The notes: generated by a model not told the origin, from the letters alone. Shown: positions 39,063 to 48,073, counted from the first letter of the stretch. The stretch: 64,000 nt of DNA from Actinomycetales bacterium (GCA_016710645.1 JADJVI010000018.1:95277-159276); one strand, 5' to 3'. Numbers and translations: made by a program.

Positions 39063-40324
39063 ACCCGCACACCCACCAGGTCACCCAACCGGTCGCGCAA
39101 CCCGACGACCGCGCCGATGACCACGACAGCGGGTGCTCGCACTCCCTCGTGCTCGGCGACCCAGACGGCCTTCTCCAGGGTGGTCACGGTGGTCCGCTGC
39201 TGCGGAGTCCACCCCGACTCCACAAACGCCACCGGTGTGTCGGGCGCCCTGCCCGCGGCCAGCACCTGGGCCACCGTGGCAGCGATCGTGGCCACCCCCA
39301 TGAGCAGCACGATGGTGGCATCGCTCGGGGCGGCGGTCAGGGCGGTCGTGGCATCTGCCCCCTCGTGTCCGGAGAGCACGACGACGGATGACGTGACGCC
39401 TCGGTGGGTGACCGGGATGCCCGCCGCAGCGGGGACGGCCACCGCCGAACTCACCCCAGGCACCACTTCGACCCGTATGCCGTGCTCACGGCATACCAGA
39501 GCCTCCTCGCCGCCGCGGCCGAGGACGAACGGGTCGCCGCCCTTGAGCCGCACGACCCGTTTGCCTGCGCGAGCGTGCTCGACGAGCAAGGCGTTGATGC
39601 CGTCCTGGGTGACCCGATGCCGCCCGGGCGCTTTGCCCACGTCGATGACCTCGACGTCGGCCGGAAGATGATCCAAGACGCTGCGCGGGCCGAGCCGATC
39701 GGTGACAACGACATCGGCGTCCATAAGGGCCGCCCAGCCGCGCAGAGTGAGCAGCCGCGGGTCTCCCGGGCCACCGCCGACGAGGACGACCGAACCAGCG
39801 GACATCTCGGTGTCCGAGGGTGCCGGCCTGCGTCGCCTGCGCACCGGAAGGGCGCCGAAGCGAAACCCGGCGAGGATCGCGTCGCGGACCGCGCGGGCCC
39901 GGCGGGGATCCCGATCGCCCGTGACCGCCACCTGCAGACCCTCGGCGGACGTCCCCGCGGCGCCGTCGGCGACTGCGGGGCTCCAGGCCGCACTCTGGGC
40001 CCCGGAGTCGGCCCGGACGCACCAGATGCCAGCCGTCTCGGCGTCGTCGGCGACCGCTCTGTCCACCGCTGGACGTCCAGTTGCCGTGTGTACCAACCAG
40101 ATTCGCTCACCCGAGGTGAGGTGACTGCGGTGATAGTTCTCGGCTCGCCACTCCAGGGCACCGGCGTCAGCAAGGTCGGCCAGCTCGGGCGTGAGGGAGG
40201 GTGCGACGACGGTGACCCGGGCACCGTCGGCGAGCACCCGGCATACCCGGCGGTGGGCGACCGGGCCGCCGCCGACGACGAGGACTCGGCGTCCGCGCAG
40301 CTGCAGGGTGATCGGGTAGCCCAT
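39059..40324 (-). CDS. cysG: sirohaem synthase: precorrin-2 dehydrogenase + uroporphyrinogen-III C-methyltransferase
   Basis: A 421-residue fusion. The N-terminal third is a Rossmann-fold precorrin-2 dehydrogenase (RRVLVVGGGPVAHRR). The rest is a SUMT/CobA methyltransferase: VVLVGGGPGDPRLLTLRGW, DVVVTDRL, RVVRLKGGDPFVLGRGGEE and VVPGVSSAVAVPAAAGIPVTHRG. With the chelatase next to it, all steps from uroporphyrinogen III to sirohaem are covered. The ATG at 40324 lies 2 nt after the permease stop. An inverted pair of the dispersed word lies within the SUMT part. Confidence 0.93.
   Translation of the reverse strand: MGYPITLQLRGRRVLVVGGGPVAHRRVCRVLADGARVTVVAPSLTPELADLADAGALEWRAENYHRSHLTSGERIWLVHTATGRPAVDRAVADDAETAGIWCVRADSGAQSAAWSPAVADGAAGTSAEGLQVAVTGDRDPRRARAVRDAILAGFRFGALPVRRRRRPAPSDTEMSAGSVVLVGGGPGDPRLLTLRGWAALMDADVVVTDRLGPRSVLDHLPADVEVIDVGKAPGRHRVTQDGINALLVEHARAGKRVVRLKGGDPFVLGRGGEEALVCREHGIRVEVVPGVSSAVAVPAAAGIPVTHRGVTSSVVVLSGHEGADATTALTAAPSDATIVLLMGVATIAATVAQVLAAGRAPDTPVAFVESGWTPQQRTTVTTLEKAVWVAEHEGVRAPAVVVIGAVVGLRDRLGDLVGVRV
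39475..39496. repeat. inverted pair of the dispersed word inside cysG
   Basis: GTATGCCGTG and CACGGCATAC form a 10-bp inverted repeat with a 2-nt spacer (CT), in the middle of the methyltransferase coding sequence. Confidence 0.85.
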
Positions 40325-40326
40325 GG

Positions 40327-41286
40327 TCAGGCCGATCCGAGGCCGCGGGTGGACAGCAGCCGCCGGGAGAGCGGAGCGAACACGAGGGTCTCGATGGCGA
40401 CGCCTACGCCGAGGATGAGCAGGATCGACGCGAGGACCAGGGGCATGTCGGACAGTTCCCGGCCGGTGTCTAGCAGTTGGCCGAGACCGGGGCCGAGCTG
40501 GGGCGAATAGGCGATGAGCTCGGCCGCCATGAGCGAGCGCCACGCGAACGCCCACCCTTGCCGCAACCCTGCCAAGTAGCCCGGCAGCGCCGCCGGCAAC
40601 GTGACGAACCGCAACGCGGTCAACCGGCCGGCGCCGAGCACCTGGGCCACTCGGGCATAACTGGGGGGGATCTGGTCGACGCCAGCCAGCAGGCCATTGG
40701 CGATCGACGGCACGGCACCGAGCAGGACCACGGCATAGATCGCCGCGTCGGACAGGCCGAACCAGAGGATCGCCGCCGGCACCCAGGCGACGCTGGGCAG
40801 CGACTGCAGCCCGGACAGCAGTGGCCCGACGGCCCTACGCACGACCCGCACCTGGGACAAGAGCACCCCGAGCAGCGACCCGCCGACGACGGACGCGAGG
40901 AAGCCGAGCACCCCGCGACGGAGGGAGTTGGCGACAGCGGCCTGGGCCGATCCTTCGGTGAAGGCGCTGCGCAGGGCCTCCCAGACCTGGACCGGTCCGG
41001 GCAGGGCGTAGACCGGCTTGACCCCGGCCAGGACCACGAGGTGCCAGACGAGCAGCAACACCAGCGCCGCGATCAGCGGCGGCGTCCAGCTACGCAGCGC
41101 GCGCGCTCTCCAGGAGCCCTTGGCTGCAGCGGGGGCGTCGAGCGCGTCCAGGCCGGCCTCCAGCGTCGCCAGTTCGTCGCCAGCGGACCGAGCGGGTCCA
41201 GCAGGGCCGGCCGGTCCAGCGGAACGGGCGGGTTCGGTCTGCCGACCCAGGGCGAGCGGCAGGACCTCAGTCGTCTCAACGGCCAT
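40327..41286 (-). CDS. ssuC: ABC transporter permease, SsuC-like
   Basis: A 319-residue inner-membrane permease of the BPD (binding-protein-dependent) family. Residues 55-310 hold about six helices, beginning PPLIAALVLLLVWHLVVLAGV. The EAA-type loop reads AALPGYLAGLRQGWAFAWRSLMAAELI. The ATG at 41286 aligns with homologues; it overlaps the ATPase stop by 11 nt. With the two upstream genes it forms a sulfonate/taurine/nitrate-type importer. Its place in a sulfate-reduction operon points to sulfonate or sulfate. Confidence 0.85.
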   Translation of the reverse strand: MAVETTEVLPLALGRQTEPARSAGPAGPAGPARSAGDELATLEAGLDALDAPAAAKGSWRARALRSWTPPLIAALVLLLVWHLVVLAGVKPVYALPGPVQVWEALRSAFTEGSAQAAVANSLRRGVLGFLASVVGGSLLGVLLSQVRVVRRAVGPLLSGLQSLPSVAWVPAAILWFGLSDAAIYAVVLLGAVPSIANGLLAGVDQIPPSYARVAQVLGAGRLTALRFVTLPAALPGYLAGLRQGWAFAWRSLMAAELIAYSPQLGPGLGQLLDTGRELSDMPLVLASILLILGVGVAIETLVFAPLSRRLLSTRGLGSA

Positions 41287-42112
41287 GGCGGCGGATCTCC
41301 TCACTCAACGCGGCGGTGATCTCGACGCTGAGCCGGCTGACCTCGCTCGACTCGATCCGGCGCGGGTGGCTGATCGGGACCTGCCACTCCTGCGCGATCC
41401 GCCCCGGCACACTGGTCAGCAGCATGACTCGGTCGCCCAAGCGAACGGCCTCGCGGACGTTGTGCGTGACGAAGACGACGGCGATTCCCGTCTCGTGCCG
41501 GATCCGGGTGAGTTCGGCGTGCAGGCTGTCGCGGGTGATGGCATCCAACGCGGCAAAGGGCTCGTCCATGAGCAACACTCGCGCCCCTTGCGCGAGGGCT
41601 CGGGCCAGCGCGACCCGCTGCCGCATCCCTCCGGACAGCTCGTGGACCCGCTTGTCCCCTTGCCCGGATAGATGCATGAGGTCCAGGAGCCGCTCGGCCT
41701 CCTGGTGGCGCTCCCGGCGCCGGATGCCGCGCAACCGCAGCGCAAGCTCGACGTTGGCGCGCGCGTTGAGCCACGGGAACAGCGCGTGATCCTGGAACAT
41801 CAGGGCCGGCCTGCCGGACGTCGTCACCGATCCGGTCGTCGCCGCCTCCAGGCCAGCGATGATCGCCAACAGGGTGGACTTCCCGCAGCCGGAGGCGCCG
41901 ACCAGGGATACGAGTTCGCCGGCCGCCACGCCGAACGAGATGTCGTCGAGGACCGGCCCCGCTGTCCCAGGGAAGGTCTTGCCGATCCGCTCGACTCGGA
42001 CAGCCAGCCGGGCGTCGCGGTCGGTCGCATTCGGCACAGTCTGTGAATCCGGCACAGTCGGCGAATCCGGCACAGTCGGCGCTGTGAGGGTGCTGAGGGC
42101 GGGCATGGTCAT
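41276..42112 (-). CDS. ssuB: ABC transporter ATPase, SsuB-like
   Basis: A 278-residue ATPase energising the importer. Walker A is GASGCGKST at 72-80, then MFQDHALFPWLNARANVELAL (Q-loop), LSGGMRQRVALARAL and VLLMDEPFAALDAITR. The first 28 residues are an unusual threefold Thr-Val-Pro repeat (TVPDSP, TVPDSQ, TVPN), encoded by an 18-bp tandem repeat. That segment is outside the ABC fold. The ATG overlaps the binding-protein stop by 4 nt. Confidence 0.88.
   Translation of the reverse strand: MTMPALSTLTAPTVPDSPTVPDSQTVPNATDRDARLAVRVERIGKTFPGTAGPVLDDISFGVAAGELVSLVGASGCGKSTLLAIIAGLEAATTGSVTTSGRPALMFQDHALFPWLNARANVELALRLRGIRRRERHQEAERLLDLMHLSGQGDKRVHELSGGMRQRVALARALAQGARVLLMDEPFAALDAITRDSLHAELTRIRHETGIAVVFVTHNVREAVRLGDRVMLLTSVPGRIAQEWQVPISHPRRIESSEVSRLSVEITAALSEEIRRHGR
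42030..42083. repeat. 18-bp tandem repeat, three copies, at the 5' end of ssuB
   Basis: The string CGGCACAGTC recurs at 42032, 42050 and 42068 (period 18), encoding six-residue units TVPDSP, TVPDSQ and TVPNAT. Confidence 0.85.
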
Positions 42113-43206
42113 TCCTTCCCGAGCCCGCCCGCGCTCACCGTCGGCTTCCCGGCGGCGGCGAGCAGGGCATTGAGCGGTCGGAGGTCGTAGATGCCGGTGA
42201 GATCGGCGCGCTGCTTGGTCAGCCCTGCGGCGAGGGCCGCATCAGCCGATGCCTGCAACGAGCTCGCTACCGGGTCGAGGGTCACCGTGAGGTGGGACCA
42301 CGCTTCGGTGAGCACCCCGGCAGGCAACGCCTTACCGGTGAGGCGCGCGATCTGGGCGCCGACCGCGTCGCGTGACCCGGTGGGGTCTTTCGCGATCGCG
42401 GCGTCGATGGCGATCGCCCCCCGCAGCAGGGCGGTCACCTGGTCGGGATGGCTCTGCAGGTAGGCCGTCGACACCAGCAGATGAGTGGTGACAAAGCGCC
42501 CCTGCGGCCACAGCGTCGCTTCGTCGACGAGGGTCACCCCGCCGGCCTCGACACGCAGCCGGGTCGCCCAGGGCTCGGGCAGCCAGGCGCCGTCGATCTT
42601 GCCCGCTTTGAACAGCTCCAGCGATTGGGCATTGTCCTGCGGGGCGATGGTGACATCGGCCGCGCCGCTGACCGAGGTGGTCAAGCCGTTCTTGGCCAGC
42701 CAAGACCGCAAGGCCACGTCCTGGGTACCCCCGAGCTGCGGACTCGCGAGCGTCTTGCCGCGCAGGTCCGCAACGGTGAGGCCGGGGCGGACGACCAGCG
42801 AGGCGCCACTGCTGGTCGCTCCGGCGACAATCCGGACCGCCTGACCCCCCGACTTGACGTAGGCGTTGATCGCCGGATTGGGACCGACATAGGCGGCGTC
42901 GATGGCCCCCGCGAGCAGCGCCTCGACCGCCGCCGGCCCCGCATTGAAGACCTGGGTCTGCAGGGTGGTGGTGCCCAGCTCCCGTTGGAAAGCGCCGGTG
43001 CTCACCCCGAGGATCGCGCTGGCATGGGTGAGGTTGGCGAAGTAGCCGAGACGCAACACGCCGCCCCCGCTCGCGCCACCTGCGGCTGCTCCAGGCGACG
43101 AGCAGGCAGACACGGCCGCGACGATCGCGAGAACGACCGCGGGGATCAGCCGCCGCCTCGACCCCCCGGACCCGTTCCGGTGCAGACACCTCAAGAAGCC
43201 AGCCAT
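42109..43206 (-). CDS. ssuA: ABC transporter substrate-binding lipoprotein, SsuA-like
   Basis: A 365-residue extracytoplasmic solute-binding protein. The signal peptide ends in a lipobox around Cys35 (AAVSACSS). A Gly-rich linker leads to RLGYFANLTHASAILGV, the N-lobe opening typical of sulfonate, taurine and nitrate receptors. Later blocks are AYVGPNPAINAYVKSGG and KIDGAWLPEPWATRL. Substrate is inferred from operon context: sulfonate or sulfate. It overlaps the cysN stop by 16 nt. Confidence 0.87.
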   Translation of the reverse strand: MAGFLRCLHRNGSGGSRRRLIPAVVLAIVAAVSACSSPGAAAGGASGGGVLRLGYFANLTHASAILGVSTGAFQRELGTTTLQTQVFNAGPAAVEALLAGAIDAAYVGPNPAINAYVKSGGQAVRIVAGATSSGASLVVRPGLTVADLRGKTLASPQLGGTQDVALRSWLAKNGLTTSVSGAADVTIAPQDNAQSLELFKAGKIDGAWLPEPWATRLRVEAGGVTLVDEATLWPQGRFVTTHLLVSTAYLQSHPDQVTALLRGAIAIDAAIAKDPTGSRDAVGAQIARLTGKALPAGVLTEAWSHLTVTLDPVASSLQASADAALAAGLTKQRADLTGIYDLRPLNALLAAAGKPTVSAGGLGKE

Positions 43207-44495
43207 CCGCTGTCCCCTTCGGTCGTGCTGTCGAGGCTGACCATCCCGGCGGCCAGGGTGGCGCCGTCGGCCTCGTCGATCAGCAAGAAGCCACCGGTAT
43301 GCCGTGCGGCCCGGTAGTCATCGACCGGCACCGATGCTGCCAGCCGGACCCGAATGCGGCCGATCGCGTTGAGCGGCAACGTGGTTCCGGCCGGCCGGTG
43401 CTCCAGCCCGGCCAGGTCCAGCTCGTCGACGATGTCGGTCACCACGCCCCGCACGGCGGCCGTGCCGACTCGCACCACGACCCGCTGGCCCGAGCGCAGC
43501 GGCTCTGGCGACAACACGGCGACCGTGGCCTCAAGATCGGTGCGCACGTGCGGAAGGCGGCTGGCACCGGCAATGAGGTCTCCACGCGCGATGTCGAGAT
43601 CGTCGGCCAGGCGCACCGTCACCGACTGTGGCGCGAACGCGGCCTCGACGTCAGCGGGAAGCCCACCCGGCACCGGCACCTCGATTCCGACGACGGACGT
43701 GCGGTGTCCGGAGGGGAGCACCACGACCGGGTCACCGACGCGCAGCACACCGGAGGCGAGCCGCCCGGCATACCCGCGGTAGTCCGGATGCGTGGCAGTG
43801 CGGGGCCGGATGACGACCTGCACCGGCAGGCGCACCGGCTCGGTGGTGACGTCGGTGCCCACGGGCACGGTCTCTAGGTGTTCCAGGAGGGTCGGACCGG
43901 CATACCAGGGGGTGTGCGCGGAGCGGTCGACGACGTTGTCACCCGTCAGCGCCGAGAGCGGGATGGCCGTGACCTCTTGAACTCCGAAACCCGTTGCCAG
44001 CCGTTGGAATTCGTCACGAATGCCGGCAAACGTCAGCTCGTCCCAGCCCACCAGGTCCATCTTGTTGACCGCCAGGGCGACGTGGCGAACGCCGAGCAGA
44101 CCGGTCACGGCCAGGTGGCGCCGGGTCTGCTCGACGATCCCGTGTCGCGCGTCGACGAGGATCAGCGCCAAATCCGCGGTGGAGGCTCCGGTCACCATGT
44201 TGCGGGTGTATTCCACGTGCCCGGGCGTGTCCGCGAGCACGAACGACCGCCGCGTGGTGGAGAAGTAGCGATAGGCCACATCGATGGTGATCCCTTGTTC
44301 CCGCTCGGCGCGCAGGCCGTCGGTCAGCAGCGCGAGGTCGGCGCTGTCCAGCCCGCGGTCGCGGCTGGCCCGCTCGACGGCGGCGAGCTGGTCGGCCAGG
44401 ACCGACTTGGTGTCGTGCAGCAGCCGACCGACGAGGGTCGACTTGCCGTCATCGACGCTCCCAGCCGTAGCGAGGCGCAACAGGTCGTGGTCCAT
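43191..44495 (-). CDS. cysN: sulfate adenylyltransferase subunit 1 (GTPase)
   Basis: A 434-residue translation-factor-like GTPase that drives APS formation by CysD. The P-loop is GSVDDGKST at 12-20. G3 is ADTPGHVEY, G4 is AVNKMDL, and the two beta-barrel domains follow (RLPVQVVIRPRTATHPDYRGY). There is no C-terminal APS-kinase (CysC) domain, unlike mycobacterial CysNC, which agrees with an APS rather than PAPS route. Its ATG overlaps the cysD stop by 1 nt. Confidence 0.95.
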   Translation of the reverse strand: MDHDLLRLATAGSVDDGKSTLVGRLLHDTKSVLADQLAAVERASRDRGLDSADLALLTDGLRAEREQGITIDVAYRYFSTTRRSFVLADTPGHVEYTRNMVTGASTADLALILVDARHGIVEQTRRHLAVTGLLGVRHVALAVNKMDLVGWDELTFAGIRDEFQRLATGFGVQEVTAIPLSALTGDNVVDRSAHTPWYAGPTLLEHLETVPVGTDVTTEPVRLPVQVVIRPRTATHPDYRGYAGRLASGVLRVGDPVVVLPSGHRTSVVGIEVPVPGGLPADVEAAFAPQSVTVRLADDLDIARGDLIAGASRLPHVRTDLEATVAVLSPEPLRSGQRVVVRVGTAAVRGVVTDIVDELDLAGLEHRPAGTTLPLNAIGRIRVRLAASVPVDDYRAARHTGGFLLIDEADGATLAAGMVSLDSTTEGDSGWLAS

Positions 44496-45463
44496 CAGAA
44501 ATAGCCCTCCTTCTTGCGGTCCTCCATGGCGGCCTCGGAAAGCCGGTCATCGGCCCGCGTCGCCCCACGTTCGGTCAGCCGCGAACCGGCCACCTCCCGG
44601 ATGACGGCGGCGGCATCCCCGGCGTCGGACGGCACGGCAGCGGTGCAGCTCATGTCACCGACGGTCCGATAACGCACTCGACGCACCTCGACGGCTTCGC
44701 CGCGGCGCGGCTGGCTCCACGGGCCGACGGCTACGAGCATTCCGTCGCGCTCGAAGACCTCGCGCTCGTGCGCGTAATAGAGCTCGGGCAGGGCAATGCG
44801 CTCACGCTCGATGTAGCGCCAGACGTCGAGTTCGGTCCAGTTGGACAGCGGGAAGACCCGCACGTGCTCCCCCGGCGCGTGCCGCCCGTTGTAGAGGTCC
44901 CACAACTCGGGTCGCTGCCGCCGGGGGTCCCACGCGCCGAAGGCGTCGCGGATCGAGAAGATCCGCTCTTTGGCCCGCGCCTTCTCCTCGTCGCGCCGCC
45001 CGCCGCCGAGCACCGCGTCGAACCGACCCGCGGCGATAGCGTCGAGCAGGGGCACGGTCTGGAGCGGGTTGCGGGTGCCGTCGGGCCGTTCGCGCAGCCG
45101 GCCGTCGTCGAGGTAGTCCTGCACCGACGCGACGACCAGTCGCGCACCGAGGCGCTGCACGGTCTCGTCGCGGAAGGCCAACACCTCGGGGAAGTTGTGC
45201 CCGGTGTCGACGTGCAGCAGCGTGGACGGGGGCGGTGCCGGGTAGAACGCCCGGACCGCCAGTTCCAGCATGACGACTGAGTCCTTGCCGCCGGAAAAGA
45301 GCAGCGCCGGTCGCTCGAACTGGCCGGCCACCTCGCGCAGGATGTGGATCGCCTCGCTCTCCAGGCGATCCAACAGATCCAGCCGGTATGCCGTCCGCTC
45401 ACCTTCCGGGGCATGGTCGGGTCGGGTGGTGATCGGCTCTGGCGGGGCGATGACGGTGCTCAT
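44495..45463 (-). CDS. cysD: sulfate adenylyltransferase subunit 2
   Basis: A 322-residue PP-loop ATP pyrophosphatase making adenylyl sulfate (APS) from ATP and sulfate. The PP-loop SGGKDS is at 57-62. Other family blocks are LLHVDTGHNFPEVLAFRDE, GGGRRDEEKARAKERIFS and VFPLSNWTELDVWRYIERE. The C-terminus MEDRKKEGYF is the usual CysN-contact tail. The ATG at 45463 overlaps the cysH stop by 4 nt (ATGA), and aligns with homologues better than a longer open frame to 45556. Confidence 0.95.
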   Translation of the reverse strand: MSTVIAPPEPITTRPDHAPEGERTAYRLDLLDRLESEAIHILREVAGQFERPALLFSGGKDSVVMLELAVRAFYPAPPPSTLLHVDTGHNFPEVLAFRDETVQRLGARLVVASVQDYLDDGRLRERPDGTRNPLQTVPLLDAIAAGRFDAVLGGGRRDEEKARAKERIFSIRDAFGAWDPRRQRPELWDLYNGRHAPGEHVRVFPLSNWTELDVWRYIERERIALPELYYAHEREVFERDGMLVAVGPWSQPRRGEAVEVRRVRYRTVGDMSCTAAVPSDAGDAAAVIREVAGSRLTERGATRADDRLSEAAMEDRKKEGYF

Positions 45464-46206
45464 GTGTGCAACCCACATTCGGTCTTGGCGCGGCCGGACC
45501 ATCGGCCTGCGCGGGGGTCTTCTCCGATGTCGACGGGCCGGGTGCAGGGCCAGCACCCGATCGAGGCGTATCCGTCATGTCGTAACGGATTGAGCAGCAC
45601 CTGCTCTTGCTCGACGAACCGCTCAACATCCGCGTCGGTCCACGCCGCCAGCGGGTTGAGCTTGACCATGTCCCGTCGGGCGTCCCAGCCGACGAGGTCG
45701 ATGTCGCTGCGGGTCGGCGCGTCGACCCGGCGCATCCCGGTCACCCAGGCGCTGCGGCCCTGCAGGCCCCGCTCCAGCGGTTCGACCTTGCGCAGAGCGC
45801 AGCACTGGTCGGGGTCGCGGGCATACAACTCCGGGCCGAAGCGCTGCACTTGCTCAGCAACGGTGAGCAAGGGCGTGATGGTGCGCAGCGCGATGGTGCC
45901 ATTGGCGGCATACGCATCGCGGGTCCCGAGGGTCTCCGGGAAATGCAGCCCGGTGTCGATGAAGGTCACCTCAGCCCCGGGGATGGTCTCTCCCACCAGG
46001 TGGACGAGCACCTCGTCCCCCATCGACGAGGCAACGGTGATGTCGGAGCCGAAGGCCGCTGCCGCCCAGCCCAGCACCCGACGGCTCGCTTCCACGCGAG
46101 CGTCGTAGCCGGCCGGATCACCGCCAGAGGCATCGGAGTCCACGGTGAACCGGGACTGGGCCGCGGTAGCCAGCAGGCGCAGTTCGTCGGCGGCGAAGGC
46201 GCTCAT
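45460..46206 (-). CDS. cysH: adenylyl-sulfate (APS) reductase
   Basis: A 248-residue thiol-dependent reductase converting APS to sulfite. The iron-sulfur cysteines are Cys135-Cys136 (DQCCALRK) and Cys218, Cys221 (GCWPC), a CC...CxxC set that marks APS reductases with a 4Fe-4S cluster rather than PAPS reductases. The catalytic Cys244 is in ECGLHT at the C-terminus. The SMGDEVLVHL and TFIDTGLHFPETL blocks form the PP-loop-like fold. The ATG overlaps the zinc-ribbon stop by 4 nt. Confidence 0.95.
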   Translation of the reverse strand: MSAFAADELRLLATAAQSRFTVDSDASGGDPAGYDARVEASRRVLGWAAAAFGSDITVASSMGDEVLVHLVGETIPGAEVTFIDTGLHFPETLGTRDAYAANGTIALRTITPLLTVAEQVQRFGPELYARDPDQCCALRKVEPLERGLQGRSAWVTGMRRVDAPTRSDIDLVGWDARRDMVKLNPLAAWTDADVERFVEQEQVLLNPLRHDGYASIGCWPCTRPVDIGEDPRAGRWSGRAKTECGLHT

Positions 46207-46397
46207 CGGGCACCTGCTGCAGGGCTGTGGGCTGGCACGAGCGAGTGATCCACCCGGAGCAACCCGAGGGTGAAGACGCGGGCGCAAGCACGGCATACCC
46301 AGGCAGTGGGTGCCTCCTCGTGAGGCCGGACATCCTGCTCCCCGCAGAACGGGCAGTGTGCTGGGGTCGCGGCGCGACCTCGGTGAGCAGAACTCAT
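46203..46397 (-). CDS. small zinc-ribbon protein of the sulfur operon
   Basis: A 64-residue protein with a four-Cys zinc ribbon, CPFC (15, 18) and CRAC (35, 38). It lies between sirA and cysH and overlaps both by 4 nt, so it is a genuine operon member and not a chance frame. Small Cys-rich proteins at this position occur in other actinobacterial sulfate-reduction operons; their job is unknown. A role in Fe-S assembly or as a redox partner is speculation. Confidence 0.75.
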   Translation of the reverse strand: MSSAHRGRAATPAHCPFCGEQDVRPHEEAPTAWVCRACARVFTLGLLRVDHSLVPAHSPAAGAR

Positions 46398-48073
46398 CGC
46401 AGTTCCTCCTCGTCGACTCGGTGCGCCCAGGCGGCGAAACTCTCGTCGCCAGAGCGCTGATCCAGGAACCGGCCGGTCACGCGCTCGACGTAATCGGTGA
46501 GCTCGTTCGCCTCGACCCGCAGGTTGCGGGTCTTGCGGGCCAACTGAGCCTGGCCGCCCAACGAGCCACCCAGGTGAACCTGGAAACCTTCGACGCTGCG
46601 GCCCTCGGCGTCACTCATGACCAGGCCCTTGAGGCCGATGTCGGCCACCTGGAACCGAGCACACGAGTTGGGGCAGCCATTGACGTGCAGCGTCACGGGG
46701 GTGTCGAGGTGGGGCAGTCTCCGCTCCAACTCCTCGACGGTGTCGCGGGCCCTGGCCTTGGTCTCGACCAAGGCGAGCTTGCAGTACTCGATACCCGTGC
46801 AGGCGAGCACGCCGCGGCGCCATTCGCTGGGGTCGCTTGGGAGGCCCACCGCGGCGAGCTCGGCCGCCAGGTTGGCGGCGCGAGCCGGGTCGATGTCGAG
46901 GACGAGCAGCTTCTGATGGGCCGTGAGGCGGATCCGGTCCGAGCCATGCTCGGCGGCCAGATCCGCCACCCGCGCGAGGATCGTGCCGGTCACCCGACCG
47001 CCGATCGGCGCCACCCCGACCCAGACCCGCCCGTCGCGCTGCGGGTGGATGCCGACATGGTCGCGACGGTGTGCGGGGTCCTCGACCGGAGCCGGGCCAT
47101 CGAGAAGGGCTCGGCCGAGGTAGTCGCGTTCCAGGACCTCGCGGAACGTCGCTGCCCCCCAGTCGGCGACGAGGAACTTCAACCGGGCGCGGTTGCGCAG
47201 GCGGCGATAGCCGTGGTCGCGGAAGATGCCAATGACCCCAGCCCACACGTCCGCCACCTCGTCCAGCGGCACCCAGGCCCCCAGGCGCTGCGCGAAATGA
47301 GGATTGGTCGACAGGCCTCCGCCGACCCACACGTCGAACCCCGGCCCGTGCTCGGGGTGGTCGACCCCGACGAAGGACACGTCGTTGGCCTCGTGCGCGA
47401 CGTCCAGGCTCGGTGACCCCGAGATGGCCGTCTTGAACTTGCGTGGCAGGTTGGAGAACTCCGGCGACCCCAGGTGCCGCCGCAGGATCTCCTCGATGGC
47501 CGGGGTGCCGTCGATGATCTCGTCGGCCGCCACTCCCGCGACGGGTGAGCCCAGGATGACCCGCGGGGTGTCGCCGCATGCCTCGGTGCTGCCCAGTCCG
47601 ACGGCCTCGAGGCGCCGCCAGATCTCGGGCACGTCCTCCACTCGCACCCAGTGCAGTTGGATGTTTTGCCGGTCGCTGATGTCGGCAGTGTCGCGCGCGA
47701 ACTCGGTCGAGATCCGGGCGATGGCGCGCAGTTGCCCGACGGACAGCGCCCCGCCGTCGGAGCGGACGCGCATCATAAAGAACTCGTCATCGAGCTCGCT
47801 CGGATCCAAGGTCGCCGTGCGCCCACCATCGATACCGGGGCGGCGCTGGGTGTAAAGCCCCCACCAGCGCATCCGACCGTGCAGGTCATCGGGCGCGATG
47901 GACTGGAATCCGTTGCGGGAGTAGTCGTTTTCGATCCGCTCACGGACGTTGAGCCCGTCGTCGGCAGCTTTGAACACCTCGTTGGGGTTCAACGGGGTGC
48001 GGTCGCCGTCAGCCCAGGCGCCGGTCGCGCGATCGGCGCGCCGGGCAGCCGGGCGGGTGGGTGGAGCAGACAT
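46394..48073 (-). CDS. sirA: ferredoxin-dependent sulfite reductase
   Basis: A 559-residue sirohaem/4Fe-4S enzyme reducing sulfite to sulfide with six electrons from ferredoxin. Two pseudo-symmetric halves are present. The N-half has RMRWWGLYTQR, DISDRQNIQLHWV and GSTEACGDTPRVI. The cluster cysteines are in ACTGIEYCKLAL (about 423-429) and VNGCPNSCARFQ (about 463-467). The WWGLYTQR Tyr and TEACGD Cys correspond to the Tyr-Cys pair reported in mycobacterial SirA. The ATG at 48073 matches homologues. It is the first enzyme gene of the operon, behind a leader peptide. Confidence 0.94.
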   Translation of the reverse strand: MSAPPTRPAARRADRATGAWADGDRTPLNPNEVFKAADDGLNVRERIENDYSRNGFQSIAPDDLHGRMRWWGLYTQRRPGIDGGRTATLDPSELDDEFFMMRVRSDGGALSVGQLRAIARISTEFARDTADISDRQNIQLHWVRVEDVPEIWRRLEAVGLGSTEACGDTPRVILGSPVAGVAADEIIDGTPAIEEILRRHLGSPEFSNLPRKFKTAISGSPSLDVAHEANDVSFVGVDHPEHGPGFDVWVGGGLSTNPHFAQRLGAWVPLDEVADVWAGVIGIFRDHGYRRLRNRARLKFLVADWGAATFREVLERDYLGRALLDGPAPVEDPAHRRDHVGIHPQRDGRVWVGVAPIGGRVTGTILARVADLAAEHGSDRIRLTAHQKLLVLDIDPARAANLAAELAAVGLPSDPSEWRRGVLACTGIEYCKLALVETKARARDTVEELERRLPHLDTPVTLHVNGCPNSCARFQVADIGLKGLVMSDAEGRSVEGFQVHLGGSLGGQAQLARKTRNLRVEANELTDYVERVTGRFLDQRSGDESFAAWAHRVDEEELR

